Positions 24,915-32,807 of a stretch of 35,743 nucleotides of DNA are shown piece after piece. Under the pieces are notes generated by a model. That model did not search any database. It had not been told where the DNA came from and saw only the letters and a program-made list of their open reading frames with translations. The DNA lies in the NCBI GenBank assembly GCA_015068445.1, contig SVKN01000019.1, positions 1 through 35,743 on the forward strand, given 5' to 3'. Source of the stretch: Oscillospiraceae bacterium (GTDB lineage: Bacteria; Bacillota; Clostridia; Oscillospirales; Butyricicoccaceae). Both the position numbers and the translations under genes were made by a program. The stretch's first letter is position 1; each line of letters starts with the position of its first letter.

Positions 24915-25484
24915 TCAGATTTCAACGGGCACGGTGAACTGCCCATCCTTCACCTCCGTGACGTAGACGGCGCAGTTGCCGATGTTCTTCGACCAGTACG
25001 CGCCGCCGGAGTCCGGGGTCAGATACTCCAGCAGGCCCTTCATGGCGATGGCGTGGGTGGAGATCAGGATATCGCCCTCCGCGTTCCAGCGCAGCGTTTC
25101 CAGGAAGTCTCCGGGGCGTCTGACGACGTCCGCCAGCTGCTCCATGCCTTCCGGGGCCGGATTGTGTACGAAATCGCGGAAGAAGGTCAGAACCTCCGGC
25201 GCGAGGGCGTGGAGGTCCATGCCCTCGTAGGGGCCGTAATCCATCTCGATCAGCCGCGGATCGGTGATCACCGGCAGGCCCGGGGCCACCGTCTGCGCCG
25301 TCTGCACGGCGCGGATGAGCGGGCTGGAGTAGACGCGGGAGAAGGAAGCGCCCCGCGCCCGGAGCTTTTCGGCCGCCTCCCGCGCCTGCGAAAAGCCCGC
25401 GTCGTTCAGCGGATGGTCGCTGCGTCCCTGCAGCGCGTGGCTTTTGTTCAGCGCGGTCTGGCCGTGGCGGACGATGTAGATCAT
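24915..25484 (-). CDS. Histidine phosphatase family protein (phosphoglycerate mutase-like)
   Basis: The 189-residue protein starts with the RHG motif of the family, MIYIVRHGQTALN (H7 is the phosphate-accepting histidine), has SSPLIRAVQTA with the second arginine, E80 in IEMDYGPYEG, and the second histidine H144 in ISTHAIAM. These phosphatases act on phosphosugars, cobalamin precursors or other small phosphoesters. The start at 25484 overlaps the stop of the flavodoxin gene (ATGA), so the two are translationally coupled. The substrate is not evident. Confidence 0.9.
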   Translation of the reverse strand: MIYIVRHGQTALNKSHALQGRSDHPLNDAGFSQAREAAEKLRARGASFSRVYSSPLIRAVQTAQTVAPGLPVITDPRLIEMDYGPYEGMDLHALAPEVLTFFRDFVHNPAPEGMEQLADVVRRPGDFLETLRWNAEGDILISTHAIAMKGLLEYLTPDSGGAYWSKNIGNCAVYVTEVKDGQFTVPVEI

Positions 25485-25939
25485 CGGCCCAGCACCCACG
25501 ACACGAGCTCGCCCGCGTTGTGCACCAGCCTTGCGGCGACGACCGACGCGCCGGGGACGAAGGGCGTCAGCTTTTCCGCCGTCTTGCCGATCCCGCTGCC
25601 GCCGGAGGTGGCGAAGGCCATCACCTGCTTGCCGGTCCAGTCATAGCTTTTGCAGAACGTCTCCACCACGTTGGGCGCGCAGCCGTACCAGATGGGGAAG
25701 CCCAGCAGCACCCTGTCGTACTGCGCGAAATCGTCGATCGTCCCGGCGACGGGGACGTCCTTCCTGCCGAACTTCTCACGGTTGCAGCGGGACAGAGGAT
25801 TCTTCCAGTTGAGATCGGCCTGAGAGTAGGGGACCTCCGGCCTGATCTCAAACAGATCGGCGCCCAGCGCGTCCACCGCCCCCTTTGCCACGGCGGCCGT
25901 CGTACCCTCGGCGCTGAAATACGCGATCAGCGTTTTCAT
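25481..25939 (-). CDS. Flavodoxin
   Basis: A 152-residue flavodoxin, an FMN-carrying electron carrier. The N-terminus MKTLIAYFSAEGTTAAVA holds the phosphate-binding loop (residues 9-15), and FPIWYGCAPNVVETF and ATSGGSGIGKT hold the isoalloxazine-binding loops seen in the NAD(P)H-dependent or bacterial flavodoxin-like proteins of clostridia. The ATG at 25939 is preferred over a GTG at 25948 because AAAGGA sits at a proper distance only for the first. It is the first gene of a coupled pair with the histidine phosphatase. Confidence 0.88.
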   Translation of the reverse strand: MKTLIAYFSAEGTTAAVAKGAVDALGADLFEIRPEVPYSQADLNWKNPLSRCNREKFGRKDVPVAGTIDDFAQYDRVLLGFPIWYGCAPNVVETFCKSYDWTGKQVMAFATSGGSGIGKTAEKLTPFVPGASVVAARLVHNAGELVSWVLGR

Positions 25940-25975
25940 ATCACGCACGTCCTTTCACAGTTTACTATGCTTCAA

Positions 25976-26004
25976 ATCATAGCAGAAATCATGCGGAAAA
26001 GCAA
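25976..26004 (-). promoter_or_regulatory. Promoter of the flavodoxin operon
   Basis: Leftwards: TTGCTT (26004-25999), 17 bp, TATGAT (25981-25976). The -35 lies only 4 bp from the -35 of the divergent promoter at 26009. Confidence 0.65.
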
Positions 26005-26008
26005 ACGG

Positions 26009-26037
26009 TTGCGGCGTCGGCGCGGATTTGATATGAT
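26009..26037 (+). promoter_or_regulatory. Promoter of the radical SAM to deformylase-like operon
   Basis: TTGCGG (26009-26014), 17 bp, TATGAT (26032-26037). One transcript could cover 26062-28746, since all later genes in the run start on the stop of the one before. Confidence 0.65.
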
Positions 26038-26061
26038 AAAAGAAAAAACGGGGGAAAGCGT

Positions 26062-26958
26062 ATGCATTACACCGGCACCACCTACCGTCCGCCCTTCGAG
26101 GCCCGGTCCCTGCTGCTGCAGGCCACCGTGGGCTGTTCCCATAACCGCTGCACCTTCTGCACCATGTACCGCACCGTCCCCTTTTCCGTGGAGCCCCTCG
26201 AACAGATCGAGGAGGACCTGCGGGAGGCGCGGGACCTGCGCCCCAACGTGGAGCGCGTCTTTCTGGAAAACGGCGACGCCTTCGTGCTCTCCGCGGACAA
26301 GCTGCTGACGATCGCCGCCATGATCCACGACTATCTGCCGCGGGTGAAGACGATCACCATGTACGCCTCGATCAAAAATATCCGCGACAAGACGGACGAC
26401 GAACTCCGCGCCCTGCGCCGGGCGGGGATCGACGAGCTGAACGTCGGCGTGGAGAGCGGCTACGACCCGGCGCTCCGGTACATGAACAAGGATCACGATC
26501 ACGCGGACGCCGTGCGCCAGCTCGGCCGCCTCCGGGCGGCGGGGATGGAGTACGCCCTCAATATCATCCTCGGCTGCGCGGGCTCCGGTCACGGGGCCGA
26601 AAACGCCGCCGAGACCGCCCGGCTGCTCAACGAGACACAGCCGTTCCTGATCTTCACGGGCACGCTCCACTCGGAGTCCGGCTGCCCCCTCCACGACGAC
26701 CTGCAGTCCGGCGCCTTCGTCGAAAACACCATCGCCGAGTATCTCGACGAGGAGGAGGCCCTCGTCTCCGCACTGGAGCTGAAACGCGATTGCCGCTGGT
26801 TCGGCCTGCACCCCTCCAACGTGGTGGAGGTCGATGCGATGCTGCCCCGGGACAGGGACCGCCTGCTGTCCCTCATCCGCCGCACCCGCGCCGAGCTGAC
26901 GCCCCAGCAGCTCGCCTCCCGCCCCGAGCGTTTCGGAGAGGGGATCATCGTATTATGA
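26062..26958 (+). CDS. Radical SAM protein with CX4CX2C cluster motif
   Basis: The 298-residue protein carries C25, C30 and C33 in ATVGCSHNRCTFCTMY, so the [4Fe-4S]-binding spacing is CX4CX2C instead of the usual CX3CX2C. This variant is known from a subgroup of radical SAM proteins with the GCSHNKCTFC-type signature. Further family features are FLENGDAFVLS (second strand), MYASIKNI, and GIDELNVGVESGYDPALRYMNK, the SAM-binding region. The product of its reaction is unknown. It is the first gene of a coupled four-gene operon whose next member is an FMN split-barrel protein. Confidence 0.88.
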   Translation: MHYTGTTYRPPFEARSLLLQATVGCSHNRCTFCTMYRTVPFSVEPLEQIEEDLREARDLRPNVERVFLENGDAFVLSADKLLTIAAMIHDYLPRVKTITMYASIKNIRDKTDDELRALRRAGIDELNVGVESGYDPALRYMNKDHDHADAVRQLGRLRAAGMEYALNIILGCAGSGHGAENAAETARLLNETQPFLIFTGTLHSESGCPLHDDLQSGAFVENTIAEYLDEEEALVSALELKRDCRWFGLHPSNVVEVDAMLPRDRDRLLSLIRRTRAELTPQQLASRPERFGEGIIVL

Positions 26959-27692
26959 CGTACACCATCGACTCTATCGCAGACGCCCTGTCGCGGTCCC
27001 CGGCGGTCGTCGCCACCATCGGGCTGGACGGCGCGCCGCAGGCGCGGCCCGCCGCGTACCGGTTCACGCAGGACGGGGCGCTGTATTTCGACTGCCTCAA
27101 GAGCGAACGGCTCTACGCGGAGCTGTGCAGGGTCCCGGCTTTACAGCTCTGCATTTCAGCGGGGAGTGAGACGATCCGCGTCTCAGGCGAGGCCCATTTC
27201 ACGCAGGACGGCGCGATCCTGGACCGCTGCATGGCGCTGCGCCCGGACCGCGACAGAAACAGCGTCATCGCCTTCTTTCTGACGGGCGTTTCCGCAGAGC
27301 TGCCGGAGGGTCCCATCCGCCTGCCGGATCCCGGCGGCGTCCTCATCGGCGTCACGATCAGGAAAAAGACCGAGCTGCGCGACCGCATCGCAAGGATACT
27401 GGAGCGCCGGGAGGAGCAGGGCGTCACGCTGACGGGCGACGAGCAGCGTTTGCTGGACGGCGCGCTGTTCGTCTTTGCCGAGGCGGCCAAAAAGCTCTGG
27501 CCCCGCATGGACATCCGGCCCATAGAGCGCGCCGCCGTCTTCGAGACCTACGACGAGCGCGAGCGCTGGACGAACGAAGCTGCCGCGCTCATCGGCAACG
27601 CGCAGATCGACAAGCCCGAGGACCTGACCTACTGGCTCAGCATCGACACGCTGCGGGCGCTGAACGAACAAAGAAACGGAGGAACAACATGA
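26955..27692 (+). CDS. FMN split-barrel (pyridoxamine 5'-phosphate oxidase-like) protein with C-terminal extension
   Basis: The start ATG at 26955 overlaps the radical SAM stop (ATGA), so longer frames are rejected. The 245-residue protein opens with a PNPOx-like flavin-binding barrel (residues 1-130: SPAVVATIGLDGAPQARPAAYRF, LYFDCLKSERLYAEL, LQLCISAGSETIRVSGEAHF), the pattern of small FMN proteins and heme-degrading relatives. Residues 135-245 are an extra helical region (TELRDRIARILERREEQGVTLTGDEQRLLDG) of unknown role. The start is coupled to the gene before and its own stop overlaps the next start. FMN binding is inferred from family; substrate is unknown. Confidence 0.75.
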   Translation: MTYTIDSIADALSRSPAVVATIGLDGAPQARPAAYRFTQDGALYFDCLKSERLYAELCRVPALQLCISAGSETIRVSGEAHFTQDGAILDRCMALRPDRDRNSVIAFFLTGVSAELPEGPIRLPDPGGVLIGVTIRKKTELRDRIARILERREEQGVTLTGDEQRLLDGALFVFAEAAKKLWPRMDIRPIERAAVFETYDERERWTNEAAALIGNAQIDKPEDLTYWLSIDTLRALNEQRNGGTT

Positions 27693-28339
27693 TCAAAGAT
27701 ATCCCCACGGGCGGCATTTCCTATCTGGAGCCGCTGACCGGCAGCAACGGCTGGTACTGGGGCACGGACTACACCTCCGGCGACCTCTACGAGGCCGAGG
27801 AGCTTTACCGCAGCGGCCACCGCATCAGCCGAAACCGCCTGATCCTCGTCCGCTTCCCCGAGGGACGCGTGGCGGAGCCGATCGAGGCGAAGGAGGGCCA
27901 GTATTTCGGCAGGCCCGGCTACGACGGCCGCGACCCGCTGCTCCTGCTGGCTGATTTCCCGGCGGGCGAGGTGCGCCTGATCCGCTATCACGACGAGACG
28001 GGGGAGACCTCCGCAGAGGCCGTCCTGCCGCTTTCGGAGCTCGAGGACTGCTACAACCTCATGCCTCACCGCGCGCCGCTGATGCTGACGCGCCAGACCG
28101 GCGACCGCTTCCAGATCATCTGGCCCGACCGTGCCGATTTCGCCATCGTGCCCCAGGAATCCTTCTGCTTCCGGGAGGGCGACCGCCTCTATTTCAGCCG
28201 CTGGTACGAGGATCCCGACTACCGCGAGGAGGTCGTCATCCGCCGCTTCCCGGACGGCGCGGTGATCGATCAGTTCCGCGGTGCGCTGCAGGAGATGCCC
28301 GACGGCAGCTGGTACCGTCTGAGGGAGGACCGTCCATGA
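27689..28339 (+). CDS. Protein of unknown function in a radical SAM operon
   Basis: The 216-residue product is soluble and rich in aromatic residues and acidic patches (GSNGWYWGTDYTSGDLYEAEELY, DYREEVVIRRFPDGAVIDQFRG). It has no signal peptide, membrane segment or recognised motif; the beta-rich order suggests a barrel or propeller-like sheet. AGGAGG-type CGGAGGA lies before the ATG, which overlaps the stop of the FMN protein gene. Its own stop overlaps the deformylase-like gene. It belongs to the same coupled operon, so a joint function with these enzymes is likely, but none can be named. Confidence 0.65.
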   Translation: MIKDIPTGGISYLEPLTGSNGWYWGTDYTSGDLYEAEELYRSGHRISRNRLILVRFPEGRVAEPIEAKEGQYFGRPGYDGRDPLLLLADFPAGEVRLIRYHDETGETSAEAVLPLSELEDCYNLMPHRAPLMLTRQTGDRFQIIWPDRADFAIVPQESFCFREGDRLYFSRWYEDPDYREEVVIRRFPDGAVIDQFRGALQEMPDGSWYRLREDRP

Positions 28340-28746
28340 TCCGCCCCATCGTGAAGGACCCCGTCTTTCTCGCCCTGCGCTCCGACGCCGCGGGGCCTGA
28401 GGACGTTTCCGTCGCCCGCGACCTGCTTGACACGCTGGAGGCGCACCGCGACTCCTGCGTCGGCATGGCCGCCAACATGATCGGCGTGCGCAAGCGCATC
28501 CTCGTTTTTATGAACGAAGACGCGCCAGCCGTGATGTTCAACCCGGAGATCGTCAGCCGCTCCGGCCCTTACGAGGCCGAGGAGGGCTGTCTGTCTCTGC
28601 CCGGCCTGCGGAAGGCGACGCGCTTCCGCACGATCAAGGTGCGCTTCCAGAACGACCGCTTCCAGTGGCGGCAGAAGACGTTCCGGGATTTCACCGCCCA
28701 GATCATCCAGCACGAGCTCGACCATTTCAGCGGCATCCTGATCTGA
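28336..28746 (+). CDS. Peptide deformylase-like protein lacking the motif 1 glutamine
   Basis: The 136-residue protein has peptide deformylase motifs 2 (EGCLS, 83-87, with metal ligand C85) and 3 (QHELDH, H126-E127-L-D-H130), which hold the catalytic metal and Glu. Motif 1, usually GxGLAAxQ, reads GMAANMIG (43-50): the glutamine that stabilises the reaction intermediate is Met. Deformylases remove the formyl group from the first Met of new proteins. The length is short of the classical 165-190 residues. Being the last of four coupled genes with a radical SAM enzyme, it may act on a non-ribosomal or small-molecule formyl or amide group, though this is inference. A second, regular deformylase elsewhere in the genome would be expected. 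Confidence 0.85.
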   Translation: MIRPIVKDPVFLALRSDAAGPEDVSVARDLLDTLEAHRDSCVGMAANMIGVRKRILVFMNEDAPAVMFNPEIVSRSGPYEAEEGCLSLPGLRKATRFRTIKVRFQNDRFQWRQKTFRDFTAQIIQHELDHFSGILI

Positions 28747-28750
28747 TCCG

Positions 28751-28775
28751 ATACCCGTTCCCAAGGGGACGGGTA
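28751..28775 (+). terminator. Weak hairpin after the deformylase-like gene
   Basis: ATACCCGT-TCCC pairs with GGGACGGGTAT with one bulged T; no real T run follows, so it may only attenuate. Confidence 0.4.
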
Positions 28776-28834
28776 TTGTCCTGTCAAAGGGACAGCAGAT
28801 GCGGTATCCTCCCGGTATGATGGGAGGAATGATC

Positions 28835-29695
28835 ATGTACAAACGATATCTCCGCTCGCTGACGCTGCCCTCTGGGCCGGAGGAAATCGGCTTTCTCAGC
28901 CTCGAGAGGCGCACCTGCTTCACCACCTTCTACCCCTTCGGCCTGTTCCCGGACAAGGGCCTTGCGCACCTGGACTTCGGCCCGATCACGATCCTGTACG
29001 GCGGCAACGGCTCCGGCAAATCGACGCTGCTGAACATCCTGGCCGAAAAGCTCCGCGCCGCCCGGCAGACCGCCTGGAACGGCAGCGCCTTTTTTCAGCC
29101 TTACGTCGATATGTGCGAGGCGGACTGCGCGCGCCTGCCCCGGGGCAGCCGCATTGTCGGCAGCGACGACGTCTTCGACTATATGCTCAGCGTGCGCACC
29201 CTCAACGAGGGCATCGACGCCCGCCGGGAGCAGCTGTTCGAGGACTACACCACGCGCAAGTACGCCCACCGCCAGCTGTCCGGCCTCGACGAATACGACG
29301 ACTGGAAGGAGTCCATGGACGCCAGGCGCGTCAGCCAGTCGCAGTACGTCCGGGACCGCCTGATGCAGAACGTGGCGCTGCGCTCCAACGGCGAGAGCGC
29401 CATCCGCTTTTTCATGGAGCGCATCGGCGAAAACGCCCTCTACCTGCTGGACGAGCCGGAAAACAGCCTGTCGGTGGCACTGCAGCTGGAGCTGAGCCGC
29501 TTTTTGTCCGACTCCGCCCGCCACTTCGGCTGTCAGCTGGTGATCGCCACCCACTCGCCCGTGCTGCTGGCTATGCAGGACGCCCTGATCTACGACCTGG
29601 ACGCGCATCCCGTCGCCACCCGGGACTGGACGCAGCTGGAGAACGTCCGCCTCCTGCGCGGCTTCTTCGAGGAGCATCGGGCGGAGTTCGCCTGA
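28835..29695 (+). CDS. AAA family ATPase (ABC-like, predicted ATP-binding protein)
   Basis: The start at 28835 has GGAGGA at a good distance, while the ATG six bases earlier is too close. The 286-residue soluble protein has Walker A GGNGSGKS (56-63) after ITILY, an ABC-signature-like SNGES (184-188), Walker B ALYLLDEPENSLS (D206, E207) and the H-loop region QLVIATHSP. This is the layout of stand-alone ABC-type ATPases without membrane domain, such as the AAA_21-type predicted ATPases, some of them linked with phage defence or DNA repair (OLD-like). No nuclease partner is next to it. It sits between the radical SAM operon and a MATE gene. Confidence 0.85.
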   Translation: MYKRYLRSLTLPSGPEEIGFLSLERRTCFTTFYPFGLFPDKGLAHLDFGPITILYGGNGSGKSTLLNILAEKLRAARQTAWNGSAFFQPYVDMCEADCARLPRGSRIVGSDDVFDYMLSVRTLNEGIDARREQLFEDYTTRKYAHRQLSGLDEYDDWKESMDARRVSQSQYVRDRLMQNVALRSNGESAIRFFMERIGENALYLLDEPENSLSVALQLELSRFLSDSARHFGCQLVIATHSPVLLAMQDALIYDLDAHPVATRDWTQLENVRLLRGFFEEHRAEFA

Positions 29696-29698
29696 CAC

Positions 29699-29727
29699 TT
29701 GACATCCGGCCGTGGCTGTTATACCCT
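29699..29727 (+). promoter_or_regulatory. Promoter of the MATE exporter gene
   Basis: TTGACA (29699-29704) with -10-like TACCCT at 17 bp or TATACC at 15 bp. The -10 is weak. Confidence 0.45.
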
Positions 29728-29766
29728 TGAATTGAATCAAATCTCAGCTCGGGAGTGTTGCCCCCT

Positions 29767-31110
29767 ATGGATCGGCAGGAACTGAAAACGCAGGTGAAGC
29801 AGGTCTGGCGGCTGAGCCTGCCCGCCATTTTGTCCCAGATCACCACCATCGCCATGCAGTATATCGACTCCGCCATGGTCGGCGCGCTGGGCGCGCACGC
29901 CTCCGCCGCCATCGGTCTGGTGGCCTCCAGCACGTGGCTGTTCGGCGGTGTCAACTACGCCGTGTCGGCGGGCTTTTCCGTGCAGGTGGCCCATAATATC
30001 GGCGGCGGGCGCGACAAAGAAGCCCGCACCGTCGTGCGGCAGGGCCTTCTGACGGCGCTTGCGCTGTCGCTGCTCGTCTGTCTGCTGGCCCTCGCCGTGT
30101 CCGGCAGTCTGCCCGTGTGGCTGGGCGGGGGAGAGGAGATCCGCGCGGACGCCTCGGCGTACTTCATGACCTTCGCCCTCATGGTGCCCTTTTCACAGCT
30201 CAACGGCCTGTGCGCCTCCTTCCTCCAGTGCAGCGGCGACATGCTGACGCCCGGCATTTTGATGTCCGTCGTCTGCCTGCTGGACGTCTGCTTCAACTAC
30301 TTCCTCATCCCGCGCTTCGGCGTTCTCGGCGCCGGGATCGGCACGGCGCTGGCCTGCGCCTGCGGAAGCCTGATGATGTTCTGGCGCTGCTGCTTCAAAA
30401 ACGAGCGGCTGCGCCTGAGAAAAGGGGAGAGGAGCGCGTTCCGACCCGATATCCTCAAAACGGCCCTGCGCATCGGCGCGCCGCTTGCCGTGCAGGAGGT
30501 CGCCATGAACGGCGCCATGGTCGCCTCCACCCGCATCATCGCGCCTTTGGGCGCGGTGGCTATCGCCGCCAACTCCTTCGCCGTCACGGCCGAAAGCCTG
30601 TGCTATATGCCCGGCTACGGCATCGGCTCCGCCGCCACCACGCTGGTGGGCCGCAGCCTCGGCGCCGGAGACGAGCGCACCGCCCGCCGATACGGCAATA
30701 TCTGCACGGCCATGGGCGCCGGGATCATGGGCCTGACGGGCCTTCTGATGATGGTCCTGTGCCCCTTTGTGTTCAGGATGCTGACGCCGGTGCCGGAGGT
30801 CCGCGCGCTGGCGGCAAGCGTCCTGCGGATCGAGCTGCTGGCGGAGCCGCTGTTCGGCGCGTCCATCGTCGCCGCGGGTGCGCTGCGCGGCGCGGGCGAC
30901 ACCATGGTGCCCAGCCTCATGAACCTCGGCAGCATCTGGCTCGTGCGCATCTGCCTAGCCCTGGCCCTCGTCGGCCCCCTGGGCCTCACCGGCGCGTGGA
31001 TCGCCATGGCCGTCGAGCTCTGCGTCCGCGGCCTGCTGATGCTCTACCGCCAGAAAACGTCAAAGTATTTTGCCCTGGTCAGCCGAAAGAACGCCGACCG
31101 TCAGTCATAA
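29767..31110 (+). CDS. MATE family efflux transporter
   Basis: A 447-residue membrane protein with about twelve hydrophobic helices in two similar halves, the multidrug and toxic compound extrusion pattern. Landmarks are MQYIDSAMVGALGAHASAAIGL near the N-terminus, the half-repeat IIAPLGAVAIAANSFAVTAESLCYMPGYGIGSAATTLVG in the second half, and GALRGAGDT. Such proteins export drugs or metabolites using Na+ or H+ gradients. The start is uncertain: a GTG at 29755 is too close to GGGAG, while the ATG at 29767 is a bit far (12 bases); 29767 is preferred. The ribokinase-like gene follows 17 bases later. Confidence 0.9.
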   Translation: MDRQELKTQVKQVWRLSLPAILSQITTIAMQYIDSAMVGALGAHASAAIGLVASSTWLFGGVNYAVSAGFSVQVAHNIGGGRDKEARTVVRQGLLTALALSLLVCLLALAVSGSLPVWLGGGEEIRADASAYFMTFALMVPFSQLNGLCASFLQCSGDMLTPGILMSVVCLLDVCFNYFLIPRFGVLGAGIGTALACACGSLMMFWRCCFKNERLRLRKGERSAFRPDILKTALRIGAPLAVQEVAMNGAMVASTRIIAPLGAVAIAANSFAVTAESLCYMPGYGIGSAATTLVGRSLGAGDERTARRYGNICTAMGAGIMGLTGLLMMVLCPFVFRMLTPVPEVRALAASVLRIELLAEPLFGASIVAAGALRGAGDTMVPSLMNLGSIWLVRICLALALVGPLGLTGAWIAMAVELCVRGLLMLYRQKTSKYFALVSRKNADRQS

Positions 31111-31126
31111 CAGGGAGGAAACGATC

Positions 31127-32020
31127 ATGCGCATCCTGAATATAGGTTCGCTGAATCTCGATCACGTGTACCGCGTACAGCGGTTCGTGCAGCCGGGGGA
31201 GACTATGGCTGTGCGGGAGGTGACCGTTGGCGTCGGCGGCAAGGGGCTCAACCAGTCCATCGCCCTGGCCCGGGCGGGCGCGGCCGTCAGTCACGGCGGC
31301 CTCGTGGGCGCGGGCGGAGAGCTGCTGCGTCAGACGCTGGAGGAGAACGGCGTCGATCTGCAGCGTCTGGAGGAGACCGACGTCCCCCAGGGCCACGCGA
31401 TCATTCAGGTCAGCGACGAGGGGGAGAACTGCATCCTCCTCTACGGCGGCTCCAACCGGGCGCTGACCGCGGCGCAGATCGGCCGCGCGATGGACGGCTT
31501 CACCCGCGGCGACTGGCTTCTGCTGCAGAACGAGACGAACCTGACGCGGGAGATCATAGAAGAAGCCTGCGCCCGCGGCCTGCAGGTCGCCTTCAACCCC
31601 TCGCCCTTCGACGAGGCAGTCCTTGCGGTCGACTTCGATCACGTCGCCTGGCTCCTCGTCAACGAGGTGGAGGCGCAGCAGATGACGGGCTCCGACGATC
31701 CGTTCGAGGCATGGGACATCCTGCACGGCCGCTATCCCGACCTCTGCGCCGTCATCACGCTGGGCGGCGCGGGCGCCATCTGCTTCACGCCCGAGGGCGA
31801 CGTCCGCCAGCCCGCCTATCCCGCCCGCGCCGTGGACACCACCGGCGCAGGCGACACCTTCACCGGCTATTTCCTCGCTTCGCTCCTGGAGAATCGCCCT
31901 CTCAGCGAATGCATGCAGCGCGCCGCCATGGCCGCCTCCATCTGCGTCACCCGCCCCGGCGCCGCAGCAGCCATCCCCACCCTCCGCGAGACCGAAGCGG
32001 CCCTCCGGCGAGTGGAATAA
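31127..32020 (+). CDS. PfkB family carbohydrate kinase, ribokinase-like
   Basis: A 297-residue sugar kinase. The N-terminal signature NIGSLNLDHVY, the substrate lid segment TVGVGGKGLNQSIALARAG, and the C-terminal DTTGAGDTFTGYF (237-249, with D243 as catalytic base) are typical of ribokinase, which phosphorylates ribose at O5. The sequence is shorter than E. coli RbsK (about 309) but complete. AGGGAGG precedes the ATG. The gene follows the MATE gene by 17 bases without terminator and no ribose transporter is near, so the true sugar could be another one. Confidence 0.88.
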   Translation: MRILNIGSLNLDHVYRVQRFVQPGETMAVREVTVGVGGKGLNQSIALARAGAAVSHGGLVGAGGELLRQTLEENGVDLQRLEETDVPQGHAIIQVSDEGENCILLYGGSNRALTAAQIGRAMDGFTRGDWLLLQNETNLTREIIEEACARGLQVAFNPSPFDEAVLAVDFDHVAWLLVNEVEAQQMTGSDDPFEAWDILHGRYPDLCAVITLGGAGAICFTPEGDVRQPAYPARAVDTTGAGDTFTGYFLASLLENRPLSECMQRAAMAASICVTRPGAAAAIPTLRETEAALRRVE

Positions 32021-32039
32021 GAACAAAAGGGGTATAGAT

Positions 32040-32807
32040 ATGAATGGTTCCGCTACAAGAATAATTGAATTGCTGGATGGCGCCGGAAAGCGCTATGTCA
32101 TTCCAGTGTATCAGCGTAAGTATGATTGGAAGATGGACAACTGCCGTCAGCTTTACGACGACCTGAAAAAGCTGGCCCGCGACAAAAAGCGCAGCACGCA
32201 CTTTTTCGGCAGCATTGTTTCATCAGTGGTCGGCAATGGGGCAACAATCGAATACCATATCATCGATGGGCAGCAGCGTCTTACGACAGTCACACTTCTT
32301 CTCCTGGCGATGAGCAGACTGCTTCATGAACATGTGCTGCAATCAGAGGAGAAGGACCTTGATGAACAGATACTCGAAAGGTTTTTGATTTCCAAATGGG
32401 CGAAAGAAGATGACAAGATCAAGCTGCGCCCAGTCAAAGAAGACAGGGAAGCACTGGCGAAACTATTCGGTCCAGAGGAGGATCAGGACAATTCCTCGAA
32501 CCTTACGAACAATTATCGCTTCTTCTGCGAATTGCTGAAAAAAGAGGAGCTGTCTGTGGATGAGATATATCGCGCGATCGGCGGACTCGAGATTATCAGC
32601 ATCACACTTGATCCCAGCGATAATGCGCAAATGATCTTTGAGAGCCTGAACTCCACCGGTCTGGCGCTTTCGGAAGGCGATAAGATCAGAAACTATGTCC
32701 TGATGGAACTGCCACCCAAAACGCAGGAAAAGTACTATAGGGATTACTGGGCCAAGATCGAGGACTGCACGAATAAGGATGTCAGCAGCTTTGTGCGCGA
32801 TTATTGA
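32040..32807 (+). pseudogene. Fragment 1: DUF262 (GmrSD N-terminal, ParB-like nuclease-fold) domain
   Basis: 255 residues. The family motifs are IPVYQRKYDW (21-30) and IIDGQQRLTTVT (74-85), the DGQQR nucleotide-binding and hydrolysis site, followed by a helical region and ending with IFESLNSTGLALSEGDKIRNYVL. All residues usually conserved in the catalytic part are there; the frame is lost just after RDY. Weak ribosome site AAAGGGG upstream. On its own the fragment could be translated, but without the nuclease half it should not restrict. Confidence 0.8.
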
